Origin: Paraburkholderia phenoliruptrix
GTDB taxonomy: Bacteria; Pseudomonadota; Gammaproteobacteria; Burkholderiales; Burkholderiaceae
Length of the DNA: 64,000 nucleotides
NCBI RefSeq assembly: GCF_019511605.1
Contig: NZ_JAEUAV010000030.1
Location: 1 to 64,000, forward strand
Direction: 5' to 3'
Under the pieces are notes generated by a model that had not been told where the DNA came from, did not search any database, and saw nothing but the letters and a program-made list of their open reading frames with translations. The stretch's first letter is position 1. Each line of letters begins with the position of its first letter. A program made the position numbers and the translations under genes. Shown here one piece after another: positions 1 to 8,354 of the stretch.

Positions 1-19
1 CCCCCGGCCCCCACGCCGC

Positions 20-835
20 TCAATAAGACGGCCGATCCAGCTTGATTTCCTGCAGGATCGTGGTCGCGATCTCCTCGATCGACTTGTGCGTGGACGACAG
101 CCACTTGATCCCTTCGCGACGCATCATCGCTTCGGCTTCATTGATCTCGTAGCGGCAGTTTTCCGGCGCCGCATACTTGCTGCCGGGCCGGCGCTCGTTG
201 CGGATTTCCGAAAGCCGCTGCGGATCGATCGAAAGGCCGAACATTTTTTGCCTGTGCGCCAATAGCGGCGTGGGCAGCTTGCCGCGCTCGAAGTCTTCCG
301 GAATCAGCGGATAGTTCGCCGCTTTCACGCCGTATTGCATCGCGAGGTAGAGACTGGTCGGCGTCTTGCCGCTGCGCGACACCCCCACGAGGATCACGTC
401 GGCATCCGCGAGATTGCGATTTGACTGGCCGTCGTCGTGCGCGAGCGAGAAGTTGATCGCTTCAATCCGGTTCTTGTACTCCTCGGTATCCGCATTCTGG
501 TGGCCGCGTCCCATCGCGTGGCTCGACTTCAGTTCCAGTTCCTGTTCGAGCGGCTCGACGAAGGTCTGAAACATGTCGAGCACGAGCGCATTCGAGCCCT
601 TGACGATCTGATTCGACGCACTGTCGACAAGCGTCGTGAAGACGATTGGACGGCGCCCGTCCTGCTGGATCGCTTCATTGATCTTTTCTAGCGTGGCGTA
701 AGCCTTTTCGGTCGAGTCGACAAAAGGCACGCGAACCAGGCGGAATTTCTGGTCGAACTGGGAGAGGATCGAATGCGCGAAGGTTTCGGCAGTGATCCCG
801 GTACCGTCGGAGACGATGAATACGGTGGGCGGCAT
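20..835 (-). CDS. ppsR: PEP synthase regulatory kinase/pyrophosphorylase PpsR
   Basis: This is the bifunctional regulator that inactivates PEP synthase by ADP-dependent phosphorylation and reactivates it by phosphate-dependent dephosphorylation. The N-terminus PPTVFIVSDGTGITAE and the P-loop-like GVSRSGKT near residue 150 are typical of the DUF299 family. The ATG at 835 gives 271 residues, the usual length in Burkholderia; an upstream TTG at 862 would add nine residues without homology. The gene is divergent from ppsA, its target, across about 550 bp. Function is known from the family and the gene pairing supports it. Confidence 0.95.
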   Translation of the reverse strand: MPPTVFIVSDGTGITAETFAHSILSQFDQKFRLVRVPFVDSTEKAYATLEKINEAIQQDGRRPIVFTTLVDSASNQIVKGSNALVLDMFQTFVEPLEQELELKSSHAMGRGHQNADTEEYKNRIEAINFSLAHDDGQSNRNLADADVILVGVSRSGKTPTSLYLAMQYGVKAANYPLIPEDFERGKLPTPLLAHRQKMFGLSIDPQRLSEIRNERRPGSKYAAPENCRYEINEAEAMMRREGIKWLSSTHKSIEEIATTILQEIKLDRPSY

Positions 836-1386
836 CAGTGGGGCAGGGAACGTGAGCGGCAAAAAGCGCTCGAATGGAACATGGCTGCTTCGACCTCGCT
901 GCGCGGCGATGGGTTGCCGCGGGCGGCGTCAATGCAGCGCGCCTTGGGCACCGCTACTGCACCAGCACGGGCCGGGGACTCTCTGACGGCATTGAAAGAG
1001 CGCCAAGGCACGTTCGGGCGCGATTCGAGGCGCATTTCTCGTCCGACAGTCACATTTGGAGAGTCAGCACGGTAGAATAGCGGCAACCTGTTGGATAAGC
1101 AATTGCAGGCGATTGGCGTCTAACTTACCGCGAACGGTCGTTCATCGCGATGTTATCCGGCGTCAAACTGAGCAGAAAGCGGTGCAATCGCCGCTAAATC
1201 CGTTCATTCGTCTGCTTCGTCGCACTTTGGGTACGGCCTCGCGTGTCGCCCGGTCGCGCACGCGTCGCAAGCAGGCGATTGCTTCTCCAACAGGTTGTGC
1301 AAGACGCGCGATCACGCTTCCAATGAGCGCCGCGCGTTCGAGCCCACTTGCACAGCCGTGAATTTCTTTCACACTTAGGGGCTTGT
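836..1386. other. Divergent ppsR-ppsA intergenic region
   Basis: This 551-bp stretch separates the divergent ppsR and ppsA genes and must hold both promoters. I see no convincing small gene and no strong sigma-70 pair. A TAGAAT hexamer near 1071 could be a -10 element, but it has no good -35 partner. Confidence 0.5.
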
Positions 1387-3792
1387 ATGACTAACGCAGT
1401 TACCGTCGCAAAGGATAAGGCGTATGTAGTACCGTTCGAGCAGTTGCGGATGACCGATGTGGAAATTGTCGGCGGCAAGAACGCGTCGCTTGGCGAGATG
1501 ATCAGTCAGCTCGCCGAAGCGGGCGTGCGCGTGCCGACCGGTTTCGCCACGACGGCACTGGCTTTCCGCGACTTCCTGCATCACAACAACCTGACCGAAC
1601 GCATCGCCCAACGTCTCGAGACGCTCGACGTCGACGACGTGAAGGCGCTTGCCGAAGCGGGCAAGGAGATCCGTCGGTGGATCGTCGAGGCGCCGCTGCA
1701 GCCCAAGCTCGAGGCGGACATTCGCGCGGCCTTCGACGCGTTGCAGAACAGCTCGCCTGAAGAGCTGTCGTTCGCCGTGCGTTCGTCGGCCACGGCGGAA
1801 GACCTGCCGGACGCATCGTTCGCGGGCCAGCAGGAAAGCTACCTCAACGTGGTCGGCATCGAAGACGTGCTCGACCGCATGAAGCACGTGTTCGCGTCGC
1901 TCTACAACGACCGCGCCATTTCCTATCGCGTCCACAAAGGCTTCACGCATGCTGAAGTCGCGTTGTCGGCGGGCGTGCAGCGCATGGTGCGCTCGGACGT
2001 GGGCGCAGCCGGCGTCATGTTCACGCTGGACACCGAATCGGGCTTCAAGGACGCCGTCTTCATCACGTCGAGCTATGGTCTGGGCGAAACCGTCGTGCAG
2101 GGCGCGGTGAATCCGGACGAGTTCTACGTCTACAAGACCACGCTCGCGCAGGGCAAGTACCCGATCATCCGCCGCTCGATCGGCTCCAAGCTCATCAAGA
2201 TGGAGTTCACGAAGGCCGGCGAAGAAGGCCGCGTGAAGACCGTCGACGTGCCGCACGAACAGCGCAACCGTTTCTCGATTACGGACGCAGACGTGATCGA
2301 GCTCGCCAAATACGCGGTCATCATCGAAAAGCACTACGAGCGTCCGATGGACATCGAGTGGGGCAAGGACGGCCGCGACGGCAAGATCTTCATCCTCCAG
2401 GCGCGTCCGGAAACGGTGAAGAGCCAGGCTACCGGCAAAGCCGAGCAGCGCTTCAAGCTCAAGGGCCAGTCGAACGTGCTCGCCACCGGTCGCGCGATCG
2501 GCCAGAAGATCGGCGCCGGCCCCGTGCGCGTGATTCACGATCCGTCGGAAATGGACCGCGTGCAGCCGGGTGACGTGCTGGTCGCCGACATGACCGACCC
2601 GAACTGGGAACCGGTGATGAAGCGCGCGTCCGCAATCGTCACGAATCGTGGCGGCCGTACCTGCCACGCCGCGATCATCGCGCGTGAACTGGGCGTGCCG
2701 GCCGTGGTCGGCTGCGGCGACGCGACGGACGTGCTGAAGGACGGCGCGCTCGTCACGGTGTCGTGCGCGGAAGGCGACGAGGGCAAGATCTACGACGGTC
2801 TGCTCGAAACGGAAATCACCGAAGTGCAGCGCGGCGAACTGCCGCCGATTCCGGTGAAGATCATGATGAACGTCGGCAACCCGCAACTGGCTTTCGACTT
2901 CTCGCAACTGCCGAACGCAGGCGTGGGTCTCGCGCGTCTCGAGTTCATCATCAACAACAACATCGGCGTTCACCCGAAGGCGATTCTCGAGTATCCGAAC
3001 GTCGACCAGGACCTGAAGAAAGCCGTGGAAAGCGTCGCTCGCGGTCATGCCTCGCCGCGCGCGTTCTACGTCGACAAGCTGACCGAAGGCATTGCCACGA
3101 TTGCCGCGGCGTTCTATCCGAAGCCCGTGATCGTGCGTCTGTCGGACTTCAAGTCGAACGAGTACAAGAAGCTGATCGGCGGTTCGCGCTACGAGCCGGA
3201 CGAAGAAAACCCGATGCTCGGCTTCCGCGGCGCGTCGCGCTACATCGCCGAAGACTTCGCCGAGGCGTTCCAGATGGAATGCGTCGCGCTGAAGAAAGTG
3301 CGCGAAGAGATGGGCCTCGACAACGTCGAGATCATGGTGCCGTTCGTGCGCACGCTCAAGCAGGCGGAGCGCGTGGTCGGGCTGCTGGAGAAGTTCGGCC
3401 TGAAGCGCGGCGAGCACGGCCTGCGTCTCATCATGATGTGCGAAGTGCCGTCGAACGCGATTCTCGCCGAAGAGTTCCTGCAATACTTCGACGGCTTTTC
3501 GATCGGTTCGAACGACCTGACGCAGCTCACGCTCGGCCTCGACCGCGACTCGGGCATGGAACTGCTCGCAGTCGATTTCGACGAGCGCGATCCGGCGGTC
3601 AAGTTCATGCTCAAGCGCGCAATCGAAACGTGCCTGCGCCTGAACAAGTATGTCGGTATTTGCGGTCAGGGTCCGTCGGACCATCCGGATTTCGCGCAAT
3701 GGCTGACCGACGAAGGCATCAAGTCGATCTCGCTGAACCCTGACACGATCATCGAGACGTGGCAGCAACTGGCGAAATCGTCGACGAAGTAA
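1387..3792 (+). CDS. ppsA: Phosphoenolpyruvate synthase
   Basis: The enzyme converts pyruvate, ATP and water to PEP, AMP and phosphate for gluconeogenesis in the cytosol. The 801-residue product has the N-terminal ATP-binding domain (VGGKNASLGEM, then SSATAEDLPDASFAGQQE), the swivelling phosphohistidine domain with GGRTCHAAI (His about 427), and the C-terminal PEP/pyruvate TIM barrel ending in GICGQGPSDHPDF. The ATG at 1387 follows an AGGGG ribosome site; an upstream TTG in the same frame lacks one. The neighbouring ppsR fits with phospho-regulation of the central domain. Length and motifs match the family. Confidence 0.97.
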   Translation: MTNAVTVAKDKAYVVPFEQLRMTDVEIVGGKNASLGEMISQLAEAGVRVPTGFATTALAFRDFLHHNNLTERIAQRLETLDVDDVKALAEAGKEIRRWIVEAPLQPKLEADIRAAFDALQNSSPEELSFAVRSSATAEDLPDASFAGQQESYLNVVGIEDVLDRMKHVFASLYNDRAISYRVHKGFTHAEVALSAGVQRMVRSDVGAAGVMFTLDTESGFKDAVFITSSYGLGETVVQGAVNPDEFYVYKTTLAQGKYPIIRRSIGSKLIKMEFTKAGEEGRVKTVDVPHEQRNRFSITDADVIELAKYAVIIEKHYERPMDIEWGKDGRDGKIFILQARPETVKSQATGKAEQRFKLKGQSNVLATGRAIGQKIGAGPVRVIHDPSEMDRVQPGDVLVADMTDPNWEPVMKRASAIVTNRGGRTCHAAIIARELGVPAVVGCGDATDVLKDGALVTVSCAEGDEGKIYDGLLETEITEVQRGELPPIPVKIMMNVGNPQLAFDFSQLPNAGVGLARLEFIINNNIGVHPKAILEYPNVDQDLKKAVESVARGHASPRAFYVDKLTEGIATIAAAFYPKPVIVRLSDFKSNEYKKLIGGSRYEPDEENPMLGFRGASRYIAEDFAEAFQMECVALKKVREEMGLDNVEIMVPFVRTLKQAERVVGLLEKFGLKRGEHGLRLIMMCEVPSNAILAEEFLQYFDGFSIGSNDLTQLTLGLDRDSGMELLAVDFDERDPAVKFMLKRAIETCLRLNKYVGICGQGPSDHPDFAQWLTDEGIKSISLNPDTIIETWQQLAKSSTK

Positions 3793-3799
3793 GCGCAGT

Positions 3800-3824
3800 G
3801 CGTGCCGCGTCCCAAGCGGCACGC
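3800..3824 (+). terminator. Hairpin just after ppsA
   Basis: A perfect 9-bp stem (GCGTGCCGC, 7-nt loop, GCGGCACGC) begins 7 bp after the ppsA stop. It has no T tract, so it may stabilise the transcript or act as a weak terminator ahead of the stronger one at 3913. Confidence 0.4.
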
Positions 3825-3912
3825 ATAACCAAAGTGCGGCAGATCAAAGGCATATGAAGGCGTGCGGACCGGCGCCTTCCACTGCCGGTTTTTCGGCTGC
3901 GCTTCGTGCTAT

Positions 3913-3946
3913 AAACACCCCGGTAGATCCGGGGTGTTTTGCTTTG
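3913..3946 (+). terminator. Rho-independent terminator after ppsA
   Basis: A perfect 11-bp stem (AAACACCCCGG, loop TAGAT, CCGGGGTGTTT) is followed by a T-rich run. It overlaps the region just upstream of the nfeD-like gene, so that gene must start after it. Confidence 0.8.
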
Positions 3947-3957
3947 TGGAGGTCGAC

Positions 3958-4413
3958 GTGGCGCCAGGTGGATTGTTCTGGTGGGTAGCAGCGGGCGTGC
4001 TGGTCGTGCTGGAATTGCTCAGCGGCACGTTCTATCTGCTGATGATCGCGCTGGGTTGCGTGGCGGCGGCCATTGCGCACATCGCGGGCGCTACGGCCGA
4101 CGTGCAGTTCGCCGTCGCCGCGGTGGTCGCGCTGGCGGCCGTGCTCCTGTTGAGGCGTTCGCGCTTTGGCCGCAGGCCGCGCAAGGAGGCGTCGAAGAAT
4201 CCCGACGTCAATCTGGACATCGGGCAGACGCTGACGGTGCCGGCATGGGACCAGCGCCGCGCGCGCGTCAACTATCGCGGCGCGCAATGGGACGTGGAAC
4301 TCGCGCCTGGCGAGCCCGAAGACGCGCAGGTCTACGAGATCACGGAGTTGCGCGGCAGTTGTCTTGTCGTCGCGGCAAAGCAGACAGCGAGACACCACGC
4401 CAGACCGCTCTGA
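3958..4413 (+). CDS. NfeD family membrane protein
   Basis: This 151-residue NfeD-type protein has two or three hydrophobic segments (about residues 4 to 60) and a C-terminal OB-fold-like domain with GQTLTVPAW and ARVNYRGAQWDVE. The GTG at 3958 is chosen because GGAGG at 3948-3952 sits 5 bp ahead and longer readings would run through the ppsA terminator. NfeD proteins pair with SPFH/stomatin proteins in membrane quality control, and an SPFH gene follows 52 bp downstream, so the two are probably co-transcribed. This is the short class without the ClpP-like serine protease domain. Confidence 0.88.
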   Translation: MAPGGLFWWVAAGVLVVLELLSGTFYLLMIALGCVAAAIAHIAGATADVQFAVAAVVALAAVLLLRRSRFGRRPRKEASKNPDVNLDIGQTLTVPAWDQRRARVNYRGAQWDVELAPGEPEDAQVYEITELRGSCLVVAAKQTARHHARPL

Positions 4414-4465
4414 GCGTCGCAAATTCGCCAATTTAATTAAACGAACTAAAGGTTGGAGGGCGTAA

Positions 4466-5398
4466 ATGGATTCGACCATTGTCGGGGCGATGCTGCTTGT
4501 CATCGTCATCCTGCTGGCGGCGCAGACCATCAAGATCGTGCCGCAGCAGCATGCGTGGGTGCTGGAGCGGCTGGGCCGCTATCACCGCACGCTCACGCCG
4601 GGCCTGAGCTTCGTGTTCCCGTTCGTCGACCGTATCGCGTACAAGCACATCCTCAAGGAAATTCCGCTCGAAGTGCCGAGCCAGGTTTGCATCACGCGCG
4701 ACAACACGCAGTTGCAGGTGGACGGCGTACTGTATTTCCAGGTCACGGATCCGATGAAGGCGTCGTATGGATCGAGCAACTTCGTGTTCGCAATCACGCA
4801 GTTGTCGCAGACCACGCTGCGCTCGGTGATCGGCAAGCTCGAGCTCGACAAGACCTTCGAGGAGCGCGACTTCATCAACCACAGCATCGTGTCCGCGCTC
4901 GACGAAGCGGCCGCCAACTGGGGCGTCAAAGTCCTGCGTTACGAGATAAAAGATCTGACGCCGCCCAAGGAAATCCTTCACGCGATGCAGGCGCAAATTA
5001 CCGCCGAGCGTGAGAAGCGTGCGTTGATCGCCGCTTCGGAAGGGCGCAAGCAGGAGCAGATCAACATTGCGTCCGGCGGGCGGGAGGCGGCAATCCAGAA
5101 GTCCGAAGGCGAGCGGCAGGCGGCGATCAATCAGGCGCAAGGTCAGGCCGCTGCGATTCTTGCGGTTGCCGACGCGAATTCGCAGGCCATTCAGAAGATT
5201 GCCGCTGCGATCCAGTCGAACGGCGGCATGGAGGCGGTCAATCTGAAGGTGGCCGAGCAATATGTGAATGCGTTCGGCAATCTGGCCAAGCAGGGCACGA
5301 CGCTGATCGTGCCAGGCAATCTCGCGGATATGAGTTCGATGATCGCATCGGCGCTGGCCATCGTGAACAAGGGCAAGGGCGTGCCTGACGCGCGCTGA
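4466..5398 (+). CDS. SPFH/stomatin (QmcA-like) membrane protein
   Basis: This 310-residue SPFH-domain protein of the paraslipin/QmcA group oligomerises at the inner membrane and is thought to organise microdomains or modulate FtsH-type proteolysis. An N-terminal transmembrane anchor (about 4-22) precedes VPQQHAWVLERLGRYHRTL and the SPFH domain to about 190. An Ala/Glu/Gln-rich coiled coil follows to about 260, then a short hydrophobic tail. A GGAGG-like site precedes the ATG. It follows the nfeD-like gene, the common arrangement, and a strong terminator follows at 5511. Confidence 0.9.
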   Translation: MDSTIVGAMLLVIVILLAAQTIKIVPQQHAWVLERLGRYHRTLTPGLSFVFPFVDRIAYKHILKEIPLEVPSQVCITRDNTQLQVDGVLYFQVTDPMKASYGSSNFVFAITQLSQTTLRSVIGKLELDKTFEERDFINHSIVSALDEAAANWGVKVLRYEIKDLTPPKEILHAMQAQITAEREKRALIAASEGRKQEQINIASGGREAAIQKSEGERQAAINQAQGQAAAILAVADANSQAIQKIAAAIQSNGGMEAVNLKVAEQYVNAFGNLAKQGTTLIVPGNLADMSSMIASALAIVNKGKGVPDAR

Positions 5399-5510
5399 GC
5401 GCTTGTGCGTGCGGCGTCTGCGCCGTTTGCGTAGTGGTTCCCCGCGCCTGCCCGGCAGCCTCTAAGCGTTTGCGCCGCGACGCAGCTTGCCCGGCCCTAA
5501 CAAAAAGAAT

Positions 5511-5540
5511 GGCCCGCATGGTTGAAGTGCGGGCCTTTTT
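5511..5540 (+). terminator. Terminator after the SPFH gene
   Basis: The stem GGCCCGCA, a 9-nt loop and TGCGGGCC are followed by TTTTT. An A run sits just before the stem, so it could also end transcription arriving from the smpB side. Confidence 0.85.
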
Positions 5541-5627
5541 CGATGCGGGTTGTGAAGCAGCGCAAGCAGCACAAGCAGCGCTCAGGCGCTCGGACCAGGT
5601 GCGGCATAAGCACGCAAATACGCGCAC

Positions 5628-5675
5628 AAACAGGCACACAAACAGCCGCATAAACAGGCACACAAACAGCCACAC
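5628..5675. repeat. Two 24-bp tandem repeats in the qmcA-smpB gap
   Basis: Two near-identical 24-bp units beginning AAACAGGCACACAAACAGCC lie side by side, inside a longer CACAAACA-rich tract (about 5610-5690). The 338-bp gap holds no credible gene apart from the terminator at 5511. The tract lies just downstream of the smpB stop. Confidence 0.75.
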
Positions 5676-5736
5676 AAGAAGGCCCACGAAACAGCACGCG
5701 CCGCCTGCCTTGCACCCCCACAGCCAGGTTCGATTA

Positions 5737-6183
5737 TCAGGTAGGCGAGCGCATCAAGCGCGCCTTTTCGCGCTCCCAGTCGCGCTTTTTCTCGGTTTCG
5801 CGTTTGTCATGCAGCTTCTTGCCCTTGGCGAGCCCGATCTCGCATTTGACGCGGCCGCCTTTGTAGTGAAAGTTCAGCGGCACGAGCGTGTAGCCGCGCT
5901 GCTCGACCTTGCCGATCAGCTTGCTGATTTCTTCGCTATGCAAAAGGAGCTTGCGCGTGCGGACCGGGTCGGGCTTGATGTGGGTCGAGGCTTCGGGCAG
6001 CGGGCTGATGTGCGTGCCGATCAGAAACAGCTCGCCGTTCTTGATCACGACGTAGCCTTCCTTGATCTGGCCGCGCCCGGCGCGCAGCGCCTTGACCTCC
6101 CATCCTTCGAGCACGAGTCCTGCCTCATAGCGTTCTTCGATCGAGTAATCGAAGAACGCTTTTCTGTTGTCGATGATGCTCAT
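5737..6183 (-). CDS. smpB: SsrA-binding protein SmpB
   Basis: SmpB binds tmRNA and delivers it to stalled ribosomes in trans-translation. The 148-residue product has the conserved RKAFFDYSIEERYEAG start, the beta-barrel with GWEVKALRAGRGQIKEGYV, and a basic C-terminal tail (GKKLHDKRETEKKRDWE) that enters the empty decoding site. Length and motifs are canonical. It is divergent from ratA, a common arrangement in beta- and gammaproteobacteria, with about 100 bp between them holding both promoters. Confidence 0.98.
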   Translation of the reverse strand: MSIIDNRKAFFDYSIEERYEAGLVLEGWEVKALRAGRGQIKEGYVVIKNGELFLIGTHISPLPEASTHIKPDPVRTRKLLLHSEEISKLIGKVEQRGYTLVPLNFHYKGGRVKCEIGLAKGKKLHDKRETEKKRDWEREKARLMRSPT

Positions 6184-6283
6184 GAATGGAAAGTGCCCAA
6201 CTCGTTTAAAATCACGATTTTAGCAAAGCGGGGCAAGGAAAGCCCGCGGCGCCCGTCCACCCTTGCCACGCGCTGTTCAATTT

Positions 6284-6721
6284 ATGGCAGATGTCCAGAA
6301 AACCGTGTTGATTCGCCATTCGGCGGAACAGATGTTCGACCTCGTCACCGATGTCGCCGATTACCCGAACTTCCTGCCCTGGTGCGGCGGAGTGGAGATT
6401 CGTCATCGGGACGAAACCAGCATGGAGGCGAAGATCGACATCAACTTCAAGGGCATCAAGCAGCACTTTGCGACGCGCAACAGCATGGAGCGGCCCACGC
6501 GCATCGACATGGAATTCGCAGACGGGCCGTTTCGCAAGTTCACCGGTTTCTGGCGCTTCACGCCGTTGCGCGCCGACGCCTGCAAGATAGAGTTCGCGCT
6601 GCACTACGAGTTCACCAACATCCTGCTCGAGAAGATCATTGGGCCGGTGTTCAATCACATTGCCAATACTTTCGTCGAATCTTTCGTCAAGCGCGCGGAT
6701 CAGCGCTACGGCAAGGCATGA
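6284..6721 (+). CDS. ratA: RatA-like START/polyketide-cyclase family protein
   Basis: This 145-residue SRPBCC-fold protein is the orthologue of RatA/YfjG, reported either as a ribosome-association toxin or as a coenzyme-Q-binding (Coq10-like) protein. Marks are LIRHSAEQMFDLVTDVADYPNFLPWC near the start and FVKRADQRYGKA at the end. The ATG at 6284 (MADVQK) is preferred over an upstream in-frame start because homologues begin there. Its stop overlaps the rnfH start (ATGA), so the two are translationally coupled. Confidence 0.93.
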   Translation: MADVQKTVLIRHSAEQMFDLVTDVADYPNFLPWCGGVEIRHRDETSMEAKIDINFKGIKQHFATRNSMERPTRIDMEFADGPFRKFTGFWRFTPLRADACKIEFALHYEFTNILLEKIIGPVFNHIANTFVESFVKRADQRYGKA

Positions 6722-7050
6722 GCGCGCGTCTGTCGGTCCAGGTCTGCTATGCGCTCGCGAGCGAGCAGGCTCTCATCACCGTCGAATTGCCGGCGGGCGC
6801 CACGCTCGCGCAGGCCATCGAGGCGAGCGGCATTCTGGCGCGTTACCCTCAAATCGACTTGGGTACGCAAAAAGTGGGCGTTTTCGGCAAGCTGAAGCCG
6901 CTCGACACCGTGCTCGCCGACCACGACCGCGTCGAGATTTACCGGCCGCTGCTGGTGGACCCGAAGGTGTCGCGGCAGCGTCGTGTCGAGAAAAGCCGCA
7001 AGGCGGGCTCGATCGAAGGGCGCCGCTGGCTGAACAAGGACTCGCGCTAG
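6718..7050 (+). CDS. rnfH: RnfH/RatB family ubiquitin-like protein
   Basis: This 110-residue protein of the UPF0125/RnfH family has a small beta-grasp fold. It carries QVCYALASEQALITVELPAGATLAQAIEASG and the ending DRVEIYRPLLVDPK followed by a basic tail (RRVEKSRKAG). The cellular role is unclear; it is almost always next to ratA, and here it overlaps ratA by 4 bp. The coding frame extends far upstream, but only this segment resembles the family. Confidence 0.92.
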   Translation: MSARLSVQVCYALASEQALITVELPAGATLAQAIEASGILARYPQIDLGTQKVGVFGKLKPLDTVLADHDRVEIYRPLLVDPKVSRQRRVEKSRKAGSIEGRRWLNKDSR

Positions 7051-7128
7051 CGGTTCGCCGGCGCCGGTGTTCGGCCGGGGCGCTCGCTGCTGGCCGCGAG
7101 TGGCCTCGTTACGGCGGCGTGGCTCGCC

Positions 7129-8106
7129 TTACGGCGCCGATCCCTGCGCCTTTTCTCTGACGCGTGCCGTGCCGCCGGCATCGTCGTCCGCATGCTGGCG
7201 CACCGACCAGCAGACACCGCCCACCAGCAACAGAATTGCCGCAATTTCCAGCGGCCGCGGCAGACGCGCGTCGTAGATGAACGCGTAGAGCAGCGCGAAC
7301 AGCGTTTCGAACACGATCAGCTGCCCCGAAAGCGTAAGCGGCAGCCGCTTGGAGGCAGCATTCCACAGGCTGTTGCCAAGCCATGACGCGCCAATTGCAA
7401 GCCCCAGATTCAGCAGCCAGAAACTGTGCCAGCGGCTTGCTGCAAGTTCGCCCTGCGGGCTGCCGGGCGGCAGCGCGGCAGTGACCAGCCAGAGCGCCGC
7501 GCCGAGCATGCCCGTCACGACGCCCCACAGCACCGACCACTCGTTGGCGCTGAAATGGGTCTGCCGTTGCAGATAGCGTGTGTTTTCAACCGCAAACCAG
7601 GTCCAGCAGCCGAGTGCGCCGACGGCGCAGGCAAGGCCGACGAGGCGGGTGGCGACGCTCGCGGAAACGGCCTCTGCGGCAGTAAACACGTCGATATTGA
7701 TACAGCCAATGCCCGCCATCACCATGGCTAGCGGCCACGCGAGGCGGGCGAGCGGCACCGCGCCGCGATCGCCGCGGCCCATGAGCGTGACGGTGACGGG
7801 CAGCACGCCGACAATCAGCGAGGCCGGCGCGATGCCGACCAGATGGACCGCCGCGGTCAGCAGCAGGTAATACAGAAGATTGCCGGCCAGCGCGAGCTTG
7901 ACGAGCGCGACGAGGTCTTCGCGCGTGAGCCGCTTGACGAGCGAGCGCGCCACAGGCAGGGCGGCCGCCAAAGAAACCACGCCGTACATGGTGTAGCGGC
8001 CGGCGGACAGCAACAGCGGCGAAAAGTCCGGCAACACCCGCGGAACCAGAAAAACCATACCCCAAAGGGCTCCGGCGATGACGCCATATGCCACACCGCG
8101 CTGCAT
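7129..8106 (-). CDS. EamA/DMT superfamily permease
   Basis: This 325-residue integral membrane protein has about ten hydrophobic segments and the two-repeat layout of EamA drug/metabolite transporters (GVIAGALWGMVFLVPRVLP at the start, GASWLGNSLWNAASK in the second repeat). The ATG at 8106 has an AGGAG site; an upstream in-frame start at 8253 would add a polar leader unlike the family. The substrate cannot be read from sequence. It is a single-gene unit, convergent with rnfH and divergent from guaB. Confidence 0.85.
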   Translation of the reverse strand: MQRGVAYGVIAGALWGMVFLVPRVLPDFSPLLLSAGRYTMYGVVSLAAALPVARSLVKRLTREDLVALVKLALAGNLLYYLLLTAAVHLVGIAPASLIVGVLPVTVTLMGRGDRGAVPLARLAWPLAMVMAGIGCINIDVFTAAEAVSASVATRLVGLACAVGALGCWTWFAVENTRYLQRQTHFSANEWSVLWGVVTGMLGAALWLVTAALPPGSPQGELAASRWHSFWLLNLGLAIGASWLGNSLWNAASKRLPLTLSGQLIVFETLFALLYAFIYDARLPRPLEIAAILLLVGGVCWSVRQHADDDAGGTARVREKAQGSAP

Positions 8107-8322
8107 CGACTGCTCCTGCGAGAAAAACGGGAATGGTGCGCAGCGTAGCCGGTCGGGGGCGCGGGCGTCTTGTTTGATCCTGCATTCGGGCCCGAGCAAA
8201 CGAAACGCGATCGAACGCAAGGCGAACCGCGAAGCGAAATCGACGGGTGGCAAGCCACGAAAAAAAGCGCCCGAAATTCGCTAAGCTGCTGTTCGCGCAG
8301 TGAAAAGCGGGGAGGTATCGCG

Positions 8323-8328
8323 TATAAT
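8323..8328 (+). promoter_or_regulatory. Candidate -10 element of guaB
   Basis: A perfect TATAAT lies 27 bp ahead of the guaB ATG. The -35 partner is weak (GTGAAA at 8300-8305, 17-bp spacing), so the call rests mainly on the -10 hexamer and its position. Confidence 0.45.
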
Positions 8329-8354
8329 TCGCTTTTGCGCCTATAGGATTTGCC

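Noticed and set aside
1375..3822. 815-codon open frame on the minus strand opposite ppsA
   Set aside because: High-GC shadow of ppsA; its composition is Arg/His/Val-rich with no domain, and ppsA is clearly the gene.
5605..5690. CRISPR-like array in the CACAAACA tract
   Set aside because: Units are adjacent without unique spacers and only two are near-identical.
5434..6717. Long upstream extension of the rnfH frame
   Set aside because: It crosses smpB and ratA and has no homology; only 6718-7050 resembles a protein family.
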